A DNA stretch of 64,000 nucleotides. It comes from Frankiales bacterium. GTDB lineage: Bacteria > Actinomycetota > Actinomycetes > Mycobacteriales > Jatrophihabitantaceae. The DNA lies in NCBI GenBank assembly GCA_025966315.1, contig JAOPUZ010000048.1, positions 62,001 to 126,000 of the forward strand, in the 5' to 3' direction. The notes beneath the pieces are model-generated. The model worked only from the letters and a program-made list of their open reading frames with translations, had not been told where the DNA came from and searched no databases. How positions within the stretch are numbered: the first letter of the stretch is position 1; each line of letters begins with the position of its first letter. Shown in pieces: positions 24,734 to 33,418 of this stretch. The translations under genes were made by a program, and so were the position numbers.

Positions 24734-25564
24734 TTACCGCAAACCGGCGAACAGATCGTCCTCGGGCAACGGCGCTCCGGTGGTGTCCCGCACCCGGACA
24801 AACGTCTCCAGACCCATGACCTCGGAGAATTTGTCCTTACCCATCCGGAGGAAGAAGATGTTCTCGCTCTGGCTGGCGTGCGCAGCGAGCGCATCGAACT
24901 TTTGCGGGCCGAACTCGGTCACGTCGATCCACGAAGTGATCTCGTCGTCGGGGAGCCCGATCTCAGGTCGCGGCGGAGCCGACGGGTCCGGCTCGTCCCA
25001 GTCGGCGCCCAATTCGCGCATGATCCGGCCGAATTCGGCCATCCGCGAGCGGGGTGTGGTCGTCCAGTAGACCTTGGCCGGCGTCCCGGTCATCGCCACG
25101 GCCGCCATTGTCACCCGGTGCGCCTGAATGTGATCGGGATGTCCGTAGAACCCGTTCTCGTCGTAGGTGACGATGACATCGGGCTGATATTGCCGGATCA
25201 GGTCGGCCAGCCGCCCCGCCGCTTCCGGCACCGGCGTTGTCCAGAACGAGCCGGGCGCTTCGTTGGTCGGCCAGCCCATCATCCCGGAGTCGGGGTAGTC
25301 GAGCAGCTCCAGATCGCTGACCTTGAGGATCGCGCAACTCGCCTCCAGTTCGGCCCGGCGCATGGCCACCACGGCGGCCCGGTCGTGACCTGGTTCGCCC
25401 GGTTTCACCCCGCGCGGGCCATCGCCGCAACCGCCGTCGGTGCAGGTAACGAGCACGGTCTGGATTCCCTCGGCCGCGCACCGGGCCAGCAGGCCACCGG
25501 TGCCGGTCGCCTCGTCGTCCGGATGGGCGTGCACTGCCATCAGGGTCAGCGCGCCGTCAGCCAT
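24734..25564 (-). CDS. mca: LmbE-family deacetylase, mycothiol S-conjugate amidase-like
   Basis: The 276-aa protein contains AHPDDEATGTGG (residues 13-24, zinc His, Asp, Asp) and GHPDHIQAH, the second zinc site, as in MshB and Mca. VTCTDGGCGDGPRG and the long C-terminal part (SWIDVTEFGPQKFDALAAHASQ) agree better with the Mca branch, which cleaves mycothiol conjugates of toxins. It overlaps the end of a hemerythrin gene by 8 bp, a pairing that suggests a shared detoxification or redox role. MshB cannot be fully excluded. Confidence 0.85.
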   Translation of the reverse strand: MADGALTLMAVHAHPDDEATGTGGLLARCAAEGIQTVLVTCTDGGCGDGPRGVKPGEPGHDRAAVVAMRRAELEASCAILKVSDLELLDYPDSGMMGWPTNEAPGSFWTTPVPEAAGRLADLIRQYQPDVIVTYDENGFYGHPDHIQAHRVTMAAVAMTGTPAKVYWTTTPRSRMAEFGRIMRELGADWDEPDPSAPPRPEIGLPDDEITSWIDVTEFGPQKFDALAAHASQSENIFFLRMGKDKFSEVMGLETFVRVRDTTGAPLPEDDLFAGLR

Positions 25565-26141
25565 TGGTCTTCAGGCTTCCGATGCCGAGCGAGCCATCGC
25601 CGGATCCGCCGCGATGCACGCCGAGTCTGGCCTCGGTCTGCTCGACGTACGCCTGCGGATCCTTGTCGGACGTGTCGAGCCCGGCGGTACCGGGATGGCG
25701 ATCGAGGAAGTCCGCAAACTGAGCACCCAGCGATTCCCGCAGCTCCATCGCGGCGTGCCGCCGGAAGTCCGACAGGCCCTCCCGCTCTTCCTCGGCCATG
25801 TGTTCGTCGTTCGCTTTGCGCGCCTCGCCGACCGCGGACCACCATGGTTCGGTACCGACGGCGTGCCGCGCGGCGGCGTGCACCCCGTCCCGAATCTCGT
25901 TGTGATCGCCGATGGCGTCCAGCGTCTCGTCCTCCGGATCGGCGCCCTTGATGAGCAGTTGCGGGTAGAAGATCTCTTCTTCGGCGATGGCGTGCACGTC
26001 CAGCCGGGCCGCCAGCGGATCCCACACCTCGGACAGCGCGTCCGGCGGCGGTGCGTCCTGGGCCTGCAGGTCATCCAGCCGAGCGAACTGCTGCCGGAAC
26101 CAGGTGTGATCGTTGAGGATCAGCTCGGTGATGTCGGGCAT
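25557..26141 (-). CDS. hemerythrin HHE-domain protein
   Basis: The 194-aa protein begins MPDITELILNDHTWFRQQF. The HHE iron ligands recur in VHAIAEEEIFYPQLL, DHNEIRDGVHAA and EHMAEEEREG, the normal pattern for two HHE helices pairs that form a di-iron site for oxygen or NO. A C-terminal Gly/Ser-rich tail follows. The gene starts inside a strong hairpin (26134-26169) and is followed with overlap by the Mca gene. Confidence 0.9.
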   Translation of the reverse strand: MPDITELILNDHTWFRQQFARLDDLQAQDAPPPDALSEVWDPLAARLDVHAIAEEEIFYPQLLIKGADPEDETLDAIGDHNEIRDGVHAAARHAVGTEPWWSAVGEARKANDEHMAEEEREGLSDFRRHAAMELRESLGAQFADFLDRHPGTAGLDTSDKDPQAYVEQTEARLGVHRGGSGDGSLGIGSLKTNG

Positions 26142-26169
26142 TCCTCGACGGTAGTCGAGGAATGCCCGA
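26134..26169 (-). terminator. 16-bp perfect hairpin containing the hemerythrin start codon
   Basis: Arms 26134-26149 and 26154-26169 pair perfectly around a 4-nt loop. It is the likely terminator of the kdpDE transcript (stop at 26187). On the minus strand the distal arm reads GTCGAGGAATGCCCGA, so it includes the purine-rich GAGGA and the ATG (26141-26139) of the hemerythrin gene. Any read-through transcript would have this start codon locked in the stem. Confidence 0.8.
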
Positions 26170-26186
26170 AGGGGCGACCGGACGGG

Positions 26187-26894
26187 TCACGGCTGGAACC
26201 GGTACCCCATCCCCGGCTCGGTCAGCAGATAGCGCGGCCGGCTCGGTTCGGCCTCCAGCTTGCGCCGTAACTGCGCCATGTAGATGCGCAGGTAACTGCT
26301 CTCGGTGTGATCGGGATCGCCCCGCAGGGCCGACAACAACTCATCCGAGGCCACCAGCGCACCTGGATTGTTGAGCAACATTTCCAGCATCCGCCATTCG
26401 GTCGGGGTCAGGTGAATCGTCTTCGTTGGCGACGCTGCCTCGACCCCGTCATCGTCAATGCGCTGAATCAGGTGCGCGGACAGGTCGACCCGCACGTTGC
26501 CCATCGTTATGCTGGTCGGTCTCGGCACCAACTTGGCCCGGCGCGCGGCGGCCCGCAAGCGCGCGATCAGCTCGCTCATGTCGAAGGGTTTCGTCACGTA
26601 GTCGATGGCGCCGAGGTCAAGCGCGAGCACCTTGTCATGGCTGCCGCTGCGGGCCGACAGCACGACGATCGGAAGGGTCGGATCGTCCTCCCGCAGCTTC
26701 TGGATCACCTCCAAGCCGTCCCGGTCGGGCAGCCCGAGGTCGAGCAGCAGCAGGTCAGGCGTCCGTTCCGCCGCCAGCGCCAACGCGGTCGCGGCGTCAC
26801 CGGCCGTACCCACCTCGAACCCGCTGTTGGTCAAACTCAGCACCAGCGACCGCAGCAGGGAGGGCTCGTCGTCGACGATCAGAACCCGGGTCAC
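26187..26894 (-). CDS. kdpE: response regulator KdpE
   Basis: The start is GTG 26894, overlapping the kdpD stop (GTGA), giving 235 aa. The receiver domain has DDE near the N-terminus, phospho-acceptor Asp52 in LLLLDLGLPD, and Lys102 in VTKPF. An OmpR-type winged helix follows (LTPTEWRMLEMLLNNPGALV ... YRFQP). KdpE normally activates kdpFABC under potassium limitation, but no kdp pump genes are in this window. Confidence 0.92.
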   Translation of the reverse strand: MTRVLIVDDEPSLLRSLVLSLTNSGFEVGTAGDAATALALAAERTPDLLLLDLGLPDRDGLEVIQKLREDDPTLPIVVLSARSGSHDKVLALDLGAIDYVTKPFDMSELIARLRAAARRAKLVPRPTSITMGNVRVDLSAHLIQRIDDDGVEAASPTKTIHLTPTEWRMLEMLLNNPGALVASDELLSALRGDPDHTESSYLRIYMAQLRRKLEAEPSRPRYLLTEPGMGYRFQP

Positions 26895-29590
26895 GGCGTA
26901 CCCGCAGCCGCTGTTGAGGACGCCGGTGTGGCAGGTGAGACAGGTATGGCTGGTATGGCAGGTGAGGCTGGTGTGGCAAGTGAGGCTGGTGTGGCGAGTG
27001 AGGCTGGTGTGGTCAATGAGGCTGGCGTCGCGGGCGTGGCCCGGGGCAGCGAGATTGCCACCGTGAGCCCGCCGCCCGGGGTGTCCTCCAGGGCGACGGT
27101 GCCGTGCATCGCCTCGACGAATCCGCGCGCGATGGCCAGTCCCAGCCCAACACCGGCACCGGTGCTGACCGCCTGGTCGTCCCGACGCTGGAACGGTTCG
27201 AAGACCTGGCCCCGGGCGGCCACGGGAATGCCCGGCCCGCGGTCGACGATGCGCAATTCGACCTCGTCGCCGTGGCTGCTGGCCGCGAGTCGGACGGGTT
27301 CGCCGGGCGGGCTGTAACGAATCGCGTTCTCGAGCAGGTTCGCGATCACCCGATCCAGCAGCCCCGCGTCGGCCAGTACTTCGGGAAGTTCCGGCGGCAC
27401 ATCCACCCGCACCAGCGCCCCCGGCTGGATCGAGCCGAGGGCAAGGCTCACGACATCTTCCAGGCCGATCGGGCGCGCGGCCACCGAGAGGGCGTCGGCC
27501 TGCAGCCGGGACAAGTCCAGCAGGTTGATGACCAGATTCGTCAGCCGATCCAGCGCCCTGTCGGCGCTGGCCAGCAACTCGTGCCGGTCGGCGTCGTTCC
27601 ACGCCACCTCGGTATTGCGCAGACTGGTCACCGCCGCCTTCGCCGACGCGATCGGAGTGCGCAGGTCGTGGCTGACCGCGTTCAGCAATGCACGCCGAGC
27701 CCGGTCGGTCTCGGCCAGCTCGGTCGCAAACCGGGCCGCCGCGGACAGTTGCCGCTGCTGGTAAGCCACGGCGACCTCGGTGGCGAACGCGACGAGCATC
27801 CGTTGATCCTCCGATGCCAGGCGACGCCCACAGAGCACAAGCACCAGGTCGGTGCCCACGGCGACCTCGGTGTCGCCCTCTTCCGGCCGCAGACACGGAC
27901 TGTCCCCGACGCTGGCGAGCACCGACCAACTACCTCGAAGGCCGCTGGCCGAACCCGGCGCGCTCGCGGCGCCAGCACTGCCGGGCGAGTCGCTGTCCCG
28001 GCGCAGCAAGGACGCGCTGCTGACCGCGAACGTCTCGCGGATCCGTTGCATCAGTGCCGGCAGGGCCTGCTCGCCACGCAAAAGGCTGCCCGCGAGGGTG
28101 GACAGTGTTTCGGCTTCGGCGTTGGACCGGGCCGCTTCGACGTTGCGCCGCGCGGCCTCATCCACGACCCGGGACACCAGCCCCGCGATCAGCACGAACA
28201 CGACCAGCGCCAGCACATTCTCCCGGTCGCTTATGGCGAATCGGTGTACGGGAGCAACGACGAAATAGTTCAGTAACAGGCTGGCGATGACCGCCGTGGC
28301 GATCGCCGGCCAGAACCCGCCGACCAGGCTGCAGATCACGATCACCAGCAAGAACAGCAGCACATCGCTGGCCAGCCCGAGGCTGACCCGGTACGCCGCG
28401 GTGAACGGGGTCAGCCCGGCCAGCAGCACCGCGCCGACCAGCAAACCTGCCAGGCGCCGCCGCACCGTCAACCCGCCGGTCAGCCGGGGCAGCACCCGTC
28501 CCTTGCCGATGTAGTCGTGGCTGACGACGTGCACGTCGATGGATCCCGAGCGCCGGGTGATCGTCATACCGGTGCCTGGCCCGGTCAGCGCCGCGACCAC
28601 CGGGTTACGCCGGCTCGCGCCGATCACGATCTGGGTGGCGTTGCTGGCGCGAGCGAAATCCAGCACGGCGCCCGGGATGTTCTCGCCCATGATGGAGTGA
28701 TAGCTGCCGCCCAGCGATTCCACCAACAGTCGTTGGGAATCGAGTGCCGCGATGGACGACCCGGCCAGGCCATCGCTGCGGGCGATGTGTACGGCCATGA
28801 GCTCGCCGCCGGTGGAGCGATCGACGATCCGGGCCGCCCGGCGGATCAGGGCCTCCCCCTCCGGCCCGCCGGTGACCGCCACCACGATGCGTTCCTTCGT
28901 TTCCCAGGTCGAGGCAATCCCATGCTGCTCGCGGTAACGCTGCATCCCTTGCTCGACGCTGTCGGCCAACCAGAGCAAGGCCAGCTCGCGCAGCGCGGTC
29001 AGGTTTCCGGGACGAAAATAGTTGCTCAATGCGGCGTCGATCTTGTCGGGCTGATAGACGTTGCCGTGCGCCATCCGGCGGCGCAGCGCCTCTGGCGTCA
29101 TGTCCACCAGCTCGATCTGCTCGGCCGCTCGCACCACCGCGTCCGGCACGGTCTCACGCTGCGGTACGCCGGTGATGGCCTGCACCACATCGTTGAGTGA
29201 TTCCAGATGCTGCACATTGACCGTGCTGATCACGTCGATACCGGCTTCGAGCAGCAACTGGACGTCCTGCCAGCGCTTGGCCCGATCGCTGCCGGGGACG
29301 TTGCTGTGCGCGAGCTCGTCGACCAGTGCGACCTGCGGCTTGCGGTCCAGCACGGCTTGGACGTCCATCTCATCGAATTCGGCGCCGCGATATTGGATTG
29401 CTCGGCGAGCCAGCACCGGCAGTTCGCCCAGTCGTTCCAGAGTGTGTGCGCGGCCGTGGGTTTCGACGAAGGCCACGACGACGTCGGTGCCTCGCGCAAG
29501 CCGCCGGTTACCTTCGTCCAGCATCTTGAAGGTCTTGCCGACCCCGGGGGCAGCGCCGAGGTACACCCGCAGGACACCGTGCGTCGTCAT
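26891..29590 (-). CDS. kdpD: sensor histidine kinase KdpD
   Basis: Start ATG 29590 has GGGGAG upstream; the product is 899 aa. Domains in order: KdpD N-terminal domain with Walker A GAAPGVGKT (12-20) and Walker B-like VDELAHSNVPG; universal-stress-like domain (VAVTGGPEGEALIRRAARI); four clustered TM helices (about 380-480); GAF-like region; HisKA with SHDLRTPIASAKA; HATPase with NLLENAIRYSPPGEP and GVGLGLAIARGF. The C-terminus carries about 50 extra residues of TPASLA-type hexapeptide repeats not expected in KdpD. It is coupled to kdpE. Confidence 0.95.
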   Translation of the reverse strand: MTTHGVLRVYLGAAPGVGKTFKMLDEGNRRLARGTDVVVAFVETHGRAHTLERLGELPVLARRAIQYRGAEFDEMDVQAVLDRKPQVALVDELAHSNVPGSDRAKRWQDVQLLLEAGIDVISTVNVQHLESLNDVVQAITGVPQRETVPDAVVRAAEQIELVDMTPEALRRRMAHGNVYQPDKIDAALSNYFRPGNLTALRELALLWLADSVEQGMQRYREQHGIASTWETKERIVVAVTGGPEGEALIRRAARIVDRSTGGELMAVHIARSDGLAGSSIAALDSQRLLVESLGGSYHSIMGENIPGAVLDFARASNATQIVIGASRRNPVVAALTGPGTGMTITRRSGSIDVHVVSHDYIGKGRVLPRLTGGLTVRRRLAGLLVGAVLLAGLTPFTAAYRVSLGLASDVLLFLLVIVICSLVGGFWPAIATAVIASLLLNYFVVAPVHRFAISDRENVLALVVFVLIAGLVSRVVDEAARRNVEAARSNAEAETLSTLAGSLLRGEQALPALMQRIRETFAVSSASLLRRDSDSPGSAGAASAPGSASGLRGSWSVLASVGDSPCLRPEEGDTEVAVGTDLVLVLCGRRLASEDQRMLVAFATEVAVAYQQRQLSAAARFATELAETDRARRALLNAVSHDLRTPIASAKAAVTSLRNTEVAWNDADRHELLASADRALDRLTNLVINLLDLSRLQADALSVAARPIGLEDVVSLALGSIQPGALVRVDVPPELPEVLADAGLLDRVIANLLENAIRYSPPGEPVRLAASSHGDEVELRIVDRGPGIPVAARGQVFEPFQRRDDQAVSTGAGVGLGLAIARGFVEAMHGTVALEDTPGGGLTVAISLPRATPATPASLTTPASLATPASLATPASPAIPAIPVSPATPASSTAAAGTP
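26922..27038. repeat. 18-bp tandem repeat inside the 3' end of kdpD
   Basis: One unit at 26922-26939, a 9-bp spacer, then four near-identical units at 26949-26966, 26967-26984, 26985-27002 and 27003-27020 (core GCTGGTGTGGCRAGTGAG) with a degenerate fifth. The 18-bp period keeps frame and encodes the hexapeptide ATPASL in KdpD. Unit-number changes would lengthen or shorten the kinase tail without a frameshift. Confidence 0.9.
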
Positions 29591-29675
29591 GCGTACTCCC
29601 CACTCGCGGCCCGAGACGGCCTCCTTCAGTATCTGCCTCACGGTGTCTCGCCGGTCAGCGGCGGGACGAATCCGG

Positions 29676-30539
29676 TCAGGCCCCGGCAATCTCGGGCAGG
29701 ACCGAGGCGAGCAGGTCCACGACCTTCGCCGGCTCGGTGATCTTCTGGCTGTAGATATAGGCAACGCTGAAGCCGAGCTCGGCGCGATTCAACAACTCGG
29801 CAACCAGGCTGTCCTTGGTCGTCTCCGGGTTCACGGCCAGCATCGCCGTCTTCTCGATCTTGTCGTAGTCGCGGCCGAGCGTGTCACAGTGCTGCTTCAG
29901 GACCGCGAGCTTGCGCGCGCCCTCGGTTCCGCCGATGTTGCAGGCGTCGGCGTATTGGGCCACCATCCGCAGGGTCTTGCGCTCGCCGCCGCCGCCGATC
30001 ATCAGGTACGGGCGGGGCTGGGAGATGTTCTGCGGAGAGCTGAGCGTCCGGCCGAGCTGGTAGTGCTTGCCCTCGAACGGCTCCTCGCTGTCGCTCCACA
30101 TCTGCAGGCAGATCTGAATCGCTTCCTCCAACCGCTCGAACCGCTCGGCCGTCGACGGGAACGGGATCCCCAGCCCACGGGACTCGGCCTCATTCCAGCC
30201 AGCACCCACACCCAGCCCGCCGCGGCCGTTGGACAGCACGTCCAGCGTGGTGGTCAGCTTGGCCAGAATTGCCGGTTCGCGGTAGATCACGCCAGCGACC
30301 AGACAGTGCAGGCGGACCTTCTCGGTATGGGCGGCGATGAAGCCGAGTGCGGTGTAGCCCTCGAGCATCTCGTGCTCGTACGGGCCGAGGTCACCGCCGA
30401 GCTGCCAGAAATGGTCCATCACCGTGATCCGGGTGATGCCCGCGGCTTCGGCGTCCCGCGCCGTCCGTGCGAGGGTGCGGGACAGGTCGGTGATGCCGCC
30501 TGACCAAGTGAAGTCCGCGATGTGCAGGCCGAGTTCCAT
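29676..30539 (-). CDS. LLM-class F420-dependent oxidoreductase
   Basis: Start ATG 30539 follows AAGGAG at ideal spacing; 287 aa. The luciferase-like TIM barrel is recognised from MELGLHIADFTWSGG, VMDHFWQLGG, VLSNGRGGLGVGAGWNEAE (cofactor-binding loop) and RPYLMIGGGGERKTLRMVA. In actinobacteria this subgroup (TIGR03560-like) normally uses F420. It is a single gene near kdpD with no clear pathway partner. Confidence 0.88.
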   Translation of the reverse strand: MELGLHIADFTWSGGITDLSRTLARTARDAEAAGITRITVMDHFWQLGGDLGPYEHEMLEGYTALGFIAAHTEKVRLHCLVAGVIYREPAILAKLTTTLDVLSNGRGGLGVGAGWNEAESRGLGIPFPSTAERFERLEEAIQICLQMWSDSEEPFEGKHYQLGRTLSSPQNISQPRPYLMIGGGGERKTLRMVAQYADACNIGGTEGARKLAVLKQHCDTLGRDYDKIEKTAMLAVNPETTKDSLVAELLNRAELGFSVAYIYSQKITEPAKVVDLLASVLPEIAGA

Positions 30540-30714
30540 GAATGTTTCTCCTTGATGAAGAGAAGTGGGCCGGATGAAGCGTCTCTGACCGACGGTGACC
30601 CGGGCTGGCGCCATGGCAACACCTTAGGAGGCTCCGGAATCGGTGGCGCCTTCGGCTGCCATCGCCTCGCCAGCATTCCTTCCGCGTTGTCAGAGTGGCG
30701 GGCCATAATCCGCC

Positions 30715-31047
30715 ATGGCCTACGACGAGGAACTTGCCGACCGACTCCGTGACCAGCTGGCGCTGGAAGGCGATGCGGTGGAAAAGAAAATGTTTGGCGG
30801 CCTCGCATTTCTCATCGACGGCAACCTGGCGGTGAGCGCGAGCAGCCAGGGCGGACTACTGCTGCGGGTCGACCCGAAAGATACCGATGCGCTGACCAGC
30901 CAGCCGCACGCCGAGCGCTTCGTCATGCGGGGACGAGAAATGAATGGCTGGCTTCGCGTCGGCCCGGAGGCGCTAGACACCGACGAAGCACTCGCGCGCT
31001 GGGTCGGCATCGGCGTCAGCTACGCACGATCCATGCCGCCGAAATAG
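30715..31047 (+). CDS. TfoX N-terminal-domain protein
   Basis: The 110-aa protein matches the TfoX/Sxy N-terminal fold: EKKMFGGLAFLIDGNLAVSAS, LLLRVDPKD, and the C-terminal LARWVGIGVSYARSMPPK. Stand-alone copies are common in bacteria without natural competence, and their function is unclear. Confidence 0.85.
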   Translation: MAYDEELADRLRDQLALEGDAVEKKMFGGLAFLIDGNLAVSASSQGGLLLRVDPKDTDALTSQPHAERFVMRGREMNGWLRVGPEALDTDEALARWVGIGVSYARSMPPK

Positions 31048-31093
31048 CGTCGTTGCTGGGCCGTCGTCGGTTATTGCGGGCACTATTTCGGTC

Positions 31094-31510
31094 TTACTCG
31101 AGGTCGTCGAGAAATCCGAGCACGCGTTGTCTGAGCAGCGTTGCGGCACTTTCGTCATAGTCAGGCAGGCTGTTATCCGCGAACAGATGCTTGTCTCCCG
31201 GGTATAGAAACAGCTCCGCCGTGTCAACCGCCTCGACCAGCTCGCGGGCCACATCGAGGTCGCCGTCGGCGAGAAGCAAGGCGTCCGCCTGCATCGCGTG
31301 GACCTGGACCGGCACGCCCGCCGGCCACGGGGAGCCGAAGCCAACCTGTTGAGCGTGCGCTATGCCGTCATCGAGCGTGTCGAAGGTCGCACCCTCGTAG
31401 AGATCGGGGACTGTTACTCGATGTCCGGCCACGCTGAGGTATTCGGCGAATTCGCGGACACCGCGAGTCAGGCCCCGGTAATGCTCTGCGAGAGATTTCG
31501 CTGCTGCAGA
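31094..31510 (-). pseudogene. internally deleted dienelactone hydrolase-family gene
   Basis: The frame reads HYRGLTRGVREFAEYL, then VAGHRVTVPDLYEGATFDTLDDGIAHAQQVGF, matching the first third of DLH-family alpha/beta hydrolases. It then jumps straight to SPWPAGVPVQVHAMQAD and a C-terminal part with the expected Asp and His (DLDVARELVEAV, PGDKHLFADN). The central about 60-65 residues, which carry the nucleophile elbow (usually GFSLG), are missing, and the first beta strand is unrecognisable. Only a weak GTG (31432) or non-canonical starts are available. It is almost certainly non-functional as a hydrolase. Confidence 0.6.
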
Positions 31511-31554
31511 ATGCTCGGGTCGCCGAGCAGAAACGTCGACCGCGGCGATCAGCC

Positions 31555-31965
31555 CTATTGCTCTAGCGAACTCGGGTTGGCCGGGACGTCAACGGCGAAC
31601 TCCTGAAGCACCTCCAGCGGTACGAGGCTGAGCACCGCATTGTTCGTCGAGGCCAGCACAACCGGCGCGGCCACGCCGTCGTTGTAAGCGCGGGCCCAAT
31701 TCATCGCGGTCACGCACCAGCGGTCCCCCGGTACAAGTCCAGGAAAATGGTATTGCGGCATCGGAGTTGAGAGGTCATTGCCGATGCTGCGCTGATGGTC
31801 CAGAAATTCAGCCGTGACCACGGCACAAATTGTGTGGCTGCCGAGGTCCTCCGGTCCGGTACTGCAATATCCATCCCGAAAGAAGCCGGTCACCGGGTCC
31901 ATGCCGCAGGGTTCGAGCTCATCACCAAGCACGTTGAGTTCGGTCACGTGATTAGCATCCCGCAT
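31555..31965 (-). CDS. DUF2237 family protein
   Basis: Start ATG 31965 gives 136 aa. The family pattern is plain: NVLGDELEPCGMDPVTGFFRDG, CSTGPEDLGSHTICAVVTAEFL, GNDLSTPMPQYHFPGLVPGDRWC and APVVLASTNNAVLSLVPLEVL. Function is unknown in the family. The conserved Cys residues (C13 and two later) and Asp/His could bind metal. Confidence 0.85.
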   Translation of the reverse strand: MRDANHVTELNVLGDELEPCGMDPVTGFFRDGYCSTGPEDLGSHTICAVVTAEFLDHQRSIGNDLSTPMPQYHFPGLVPGDRWCVTAMNWARAYNDGVAAPVVLASTNNAVLSLVPLEVLQEFAVDVPANPSSLEQ

Positions 31966-32106
31966 GGCGACCGCAATGGCGGGCAGGTCCCGCGAGTCGA
32001 TGGCGCAGAACGCTCGCCGGACGTCCGCGGCCCACACTCGGGCACCAGCGCAACCGTGGGTTTCTACGGCTGCGGCTGGCTCGCGGGCCACGGCTGGTAA
32101 GACTTC

Positions 32107-32478
32107 ATGATGGCGAATCGGATTCGGGCGTTGGCGATCGATTGTTTGGACGGCGACGCCCAGGCCCGCTTTTGGTGCGAGGTGTTGGGCTGGCAGGTTA
32201 TCGAGCGCGACCAGTTCGGCACCGTCTCGATCGCGGCCGAGCCCGATGCGCTCGTCGCGATCGATTTTGCGGTCGTCCCCGACGGACCGAAAACCGTCAA
32301 GAATCGGTTGCATCTGGACGTCAGCCCCACCGATCGCGATCAGGACGCTGAGCTTCGCCGGCTGCTGGACATCGGCGCTGTCGAGATCGACGTCGGACAA
32401 GGCGATGCCACCTGGCGCGTCTTGGCCGATCCGGAGGGCAACGAGTTCTGCCTGCTGCAGACTCGCCTCGAGCCCTGA
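32107..32478 (+). CDS. VOC/glyoxalase-like protein, single domain
   Basis: The 123-aa protein has the VOC beta-alpha-beta-beta-beta pattern: IRALAIDCLDGDAQARFWCEVLGW, NRLHLDVSP, WRVLADPEGNEFCLLQ. Family members bind a metal through His/Glu, or have lost it. Here the first strand has no clear metal ligand, suggesting a binding protein or resistance-type role. ATG 32107 and 32110 are alternatives. Confidence 0.83.
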   Translation: MMANRIRALAIDCLDGDAQARFWCEVLGWQVIERDQFGTVSIAAEPDALVAIDFAVVPDGPKTVKNRLHLDVSPTDRDQDAELRRLLDIGAVEIDVGQGDATWRVLADPEGNEFCLLQTRLEP

Positions 32479-32553
32479 TCGTCGCGCACCGAGACCAGCC
32501 CGTCAGCTATTCGTCCGAACACGGACCCAGCGGACGAAGCACCAGCAGCACGC

Positions 32554-33267
32554 CTACACAGTCAGGCAGAACGGGTGACCAGCCGGGTCGGCGAATACCC
32601 GGAACTGCTCGCCGCCACCGTCAAGCCGTGACGCGCCGAGTTCGAGTGCTCGTGCCTCGCCGGTGTCGAGGTCGTCGACCAAGATGTCCAGGTGCGCCTG
32701 CTGCGGCCGTTTCGGATCAGGCCAATCCGGCGCGGTGTACTCCTCGACCTGCTGAAACATGACGCTCTTGCCGTCGCCCACGATCAACGCCCCCTCGGGA
32801 CCTTCATAGGTGACCTGCATGGCGAGCAGGTCGGCGTAGAAACGGGCCAGCGCCAACGCGTCCGGTGCATCGATCGTCACGGCGAACAGCTTCATCGCCG
32901 GGCCGTCCACCTCGGCCTGACAGAGATCGAACGGGTGACCGGCCGGGTCGGTCAACGTGATCCACGTCGGACCGGTGGACAAACGAGTAGCCCCCAAGGC
33001 GATCGCCCGCTCGGCCGCCGCCTCGATGCCGTCAACCTGCAGGTCGAGGTGGAATTGTTGTGGATGTTGCTGCCCCGGCCATTGGGGTGGGATGTGGTCG
33101 GGGGCAAGCTGGAAAGCGAGCTCTTGGCCGTCCGCGGCCCGGATCGTGATCCAGTCCGATTCCTGGCGCACGATGTCCCAGCCGGCCAGGGCGGCGTAGA
33201 ACGAGGCGAGGGTGTCGATGTCGCGCGCATCAAAGGCGGCGAGTTCCAAACGTCCGGTAATCGTCAT
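32554..33267 (-). CDS. VOC-family protein with two fused domains
   Basis: From ATG 33267 the product is 237 aa, made of two homologous glyoxalase-like domains (about 1-115 and 120-237). Each begins with a LELAAFDARDIDTLASFYAALAGW or KLFAVTIDAPDALALARFYADLL segment and ends with DPAGHPFxLC. The domain pair forms one complete barrel, as in 27-kDa antigen-like and resistance proteins. Another ATG lies 9 bp upstream. Confidence 0.83.
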   Translation of the reverse strand: MTITGRLELAAFDARDIDTLASFYAALAGWDIVRQESDWITIRAADGQELAFQLAPDHIPPQWPGQQHPQQFHLDLQVDGIEAAAERAIALGATRLSTGPTWITLTDPAGHPFDLCQAEVDGPAMKLFAVTIDAPDALALARFYADLLAMQVTYEGPEGALIVGDGKSVMFQQVEEYTAPDWPDPKRPQQAHLDILVDDLDTGEARALELGASRLDGGGEQFRVFADPAGHPFCLTV

Positions 33268-33418
33268 AAAAAACATGATGCCCCGACCCTCCGACAACGT
33301 GGGCCGGGATTCGGTCCGTCCGGCGCAGCGTGCTGTGGCTGGCCATCCGGGCCAAGGTTCGATGCCCCGGCAGTACGCCGATTACCTGCCCTCGTCGGGC
33401 GGGCCATGGTTCCCGGGA

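Noticed and set aside
26895-27929. An apparent in-frame extension of kdpE upstream over more than 1 kb
   Set aside because: It is an antisense-like alternative frame through the kdpD kinase domain; the conserved receiver begins at the GTG overlapping the kdpD stop.
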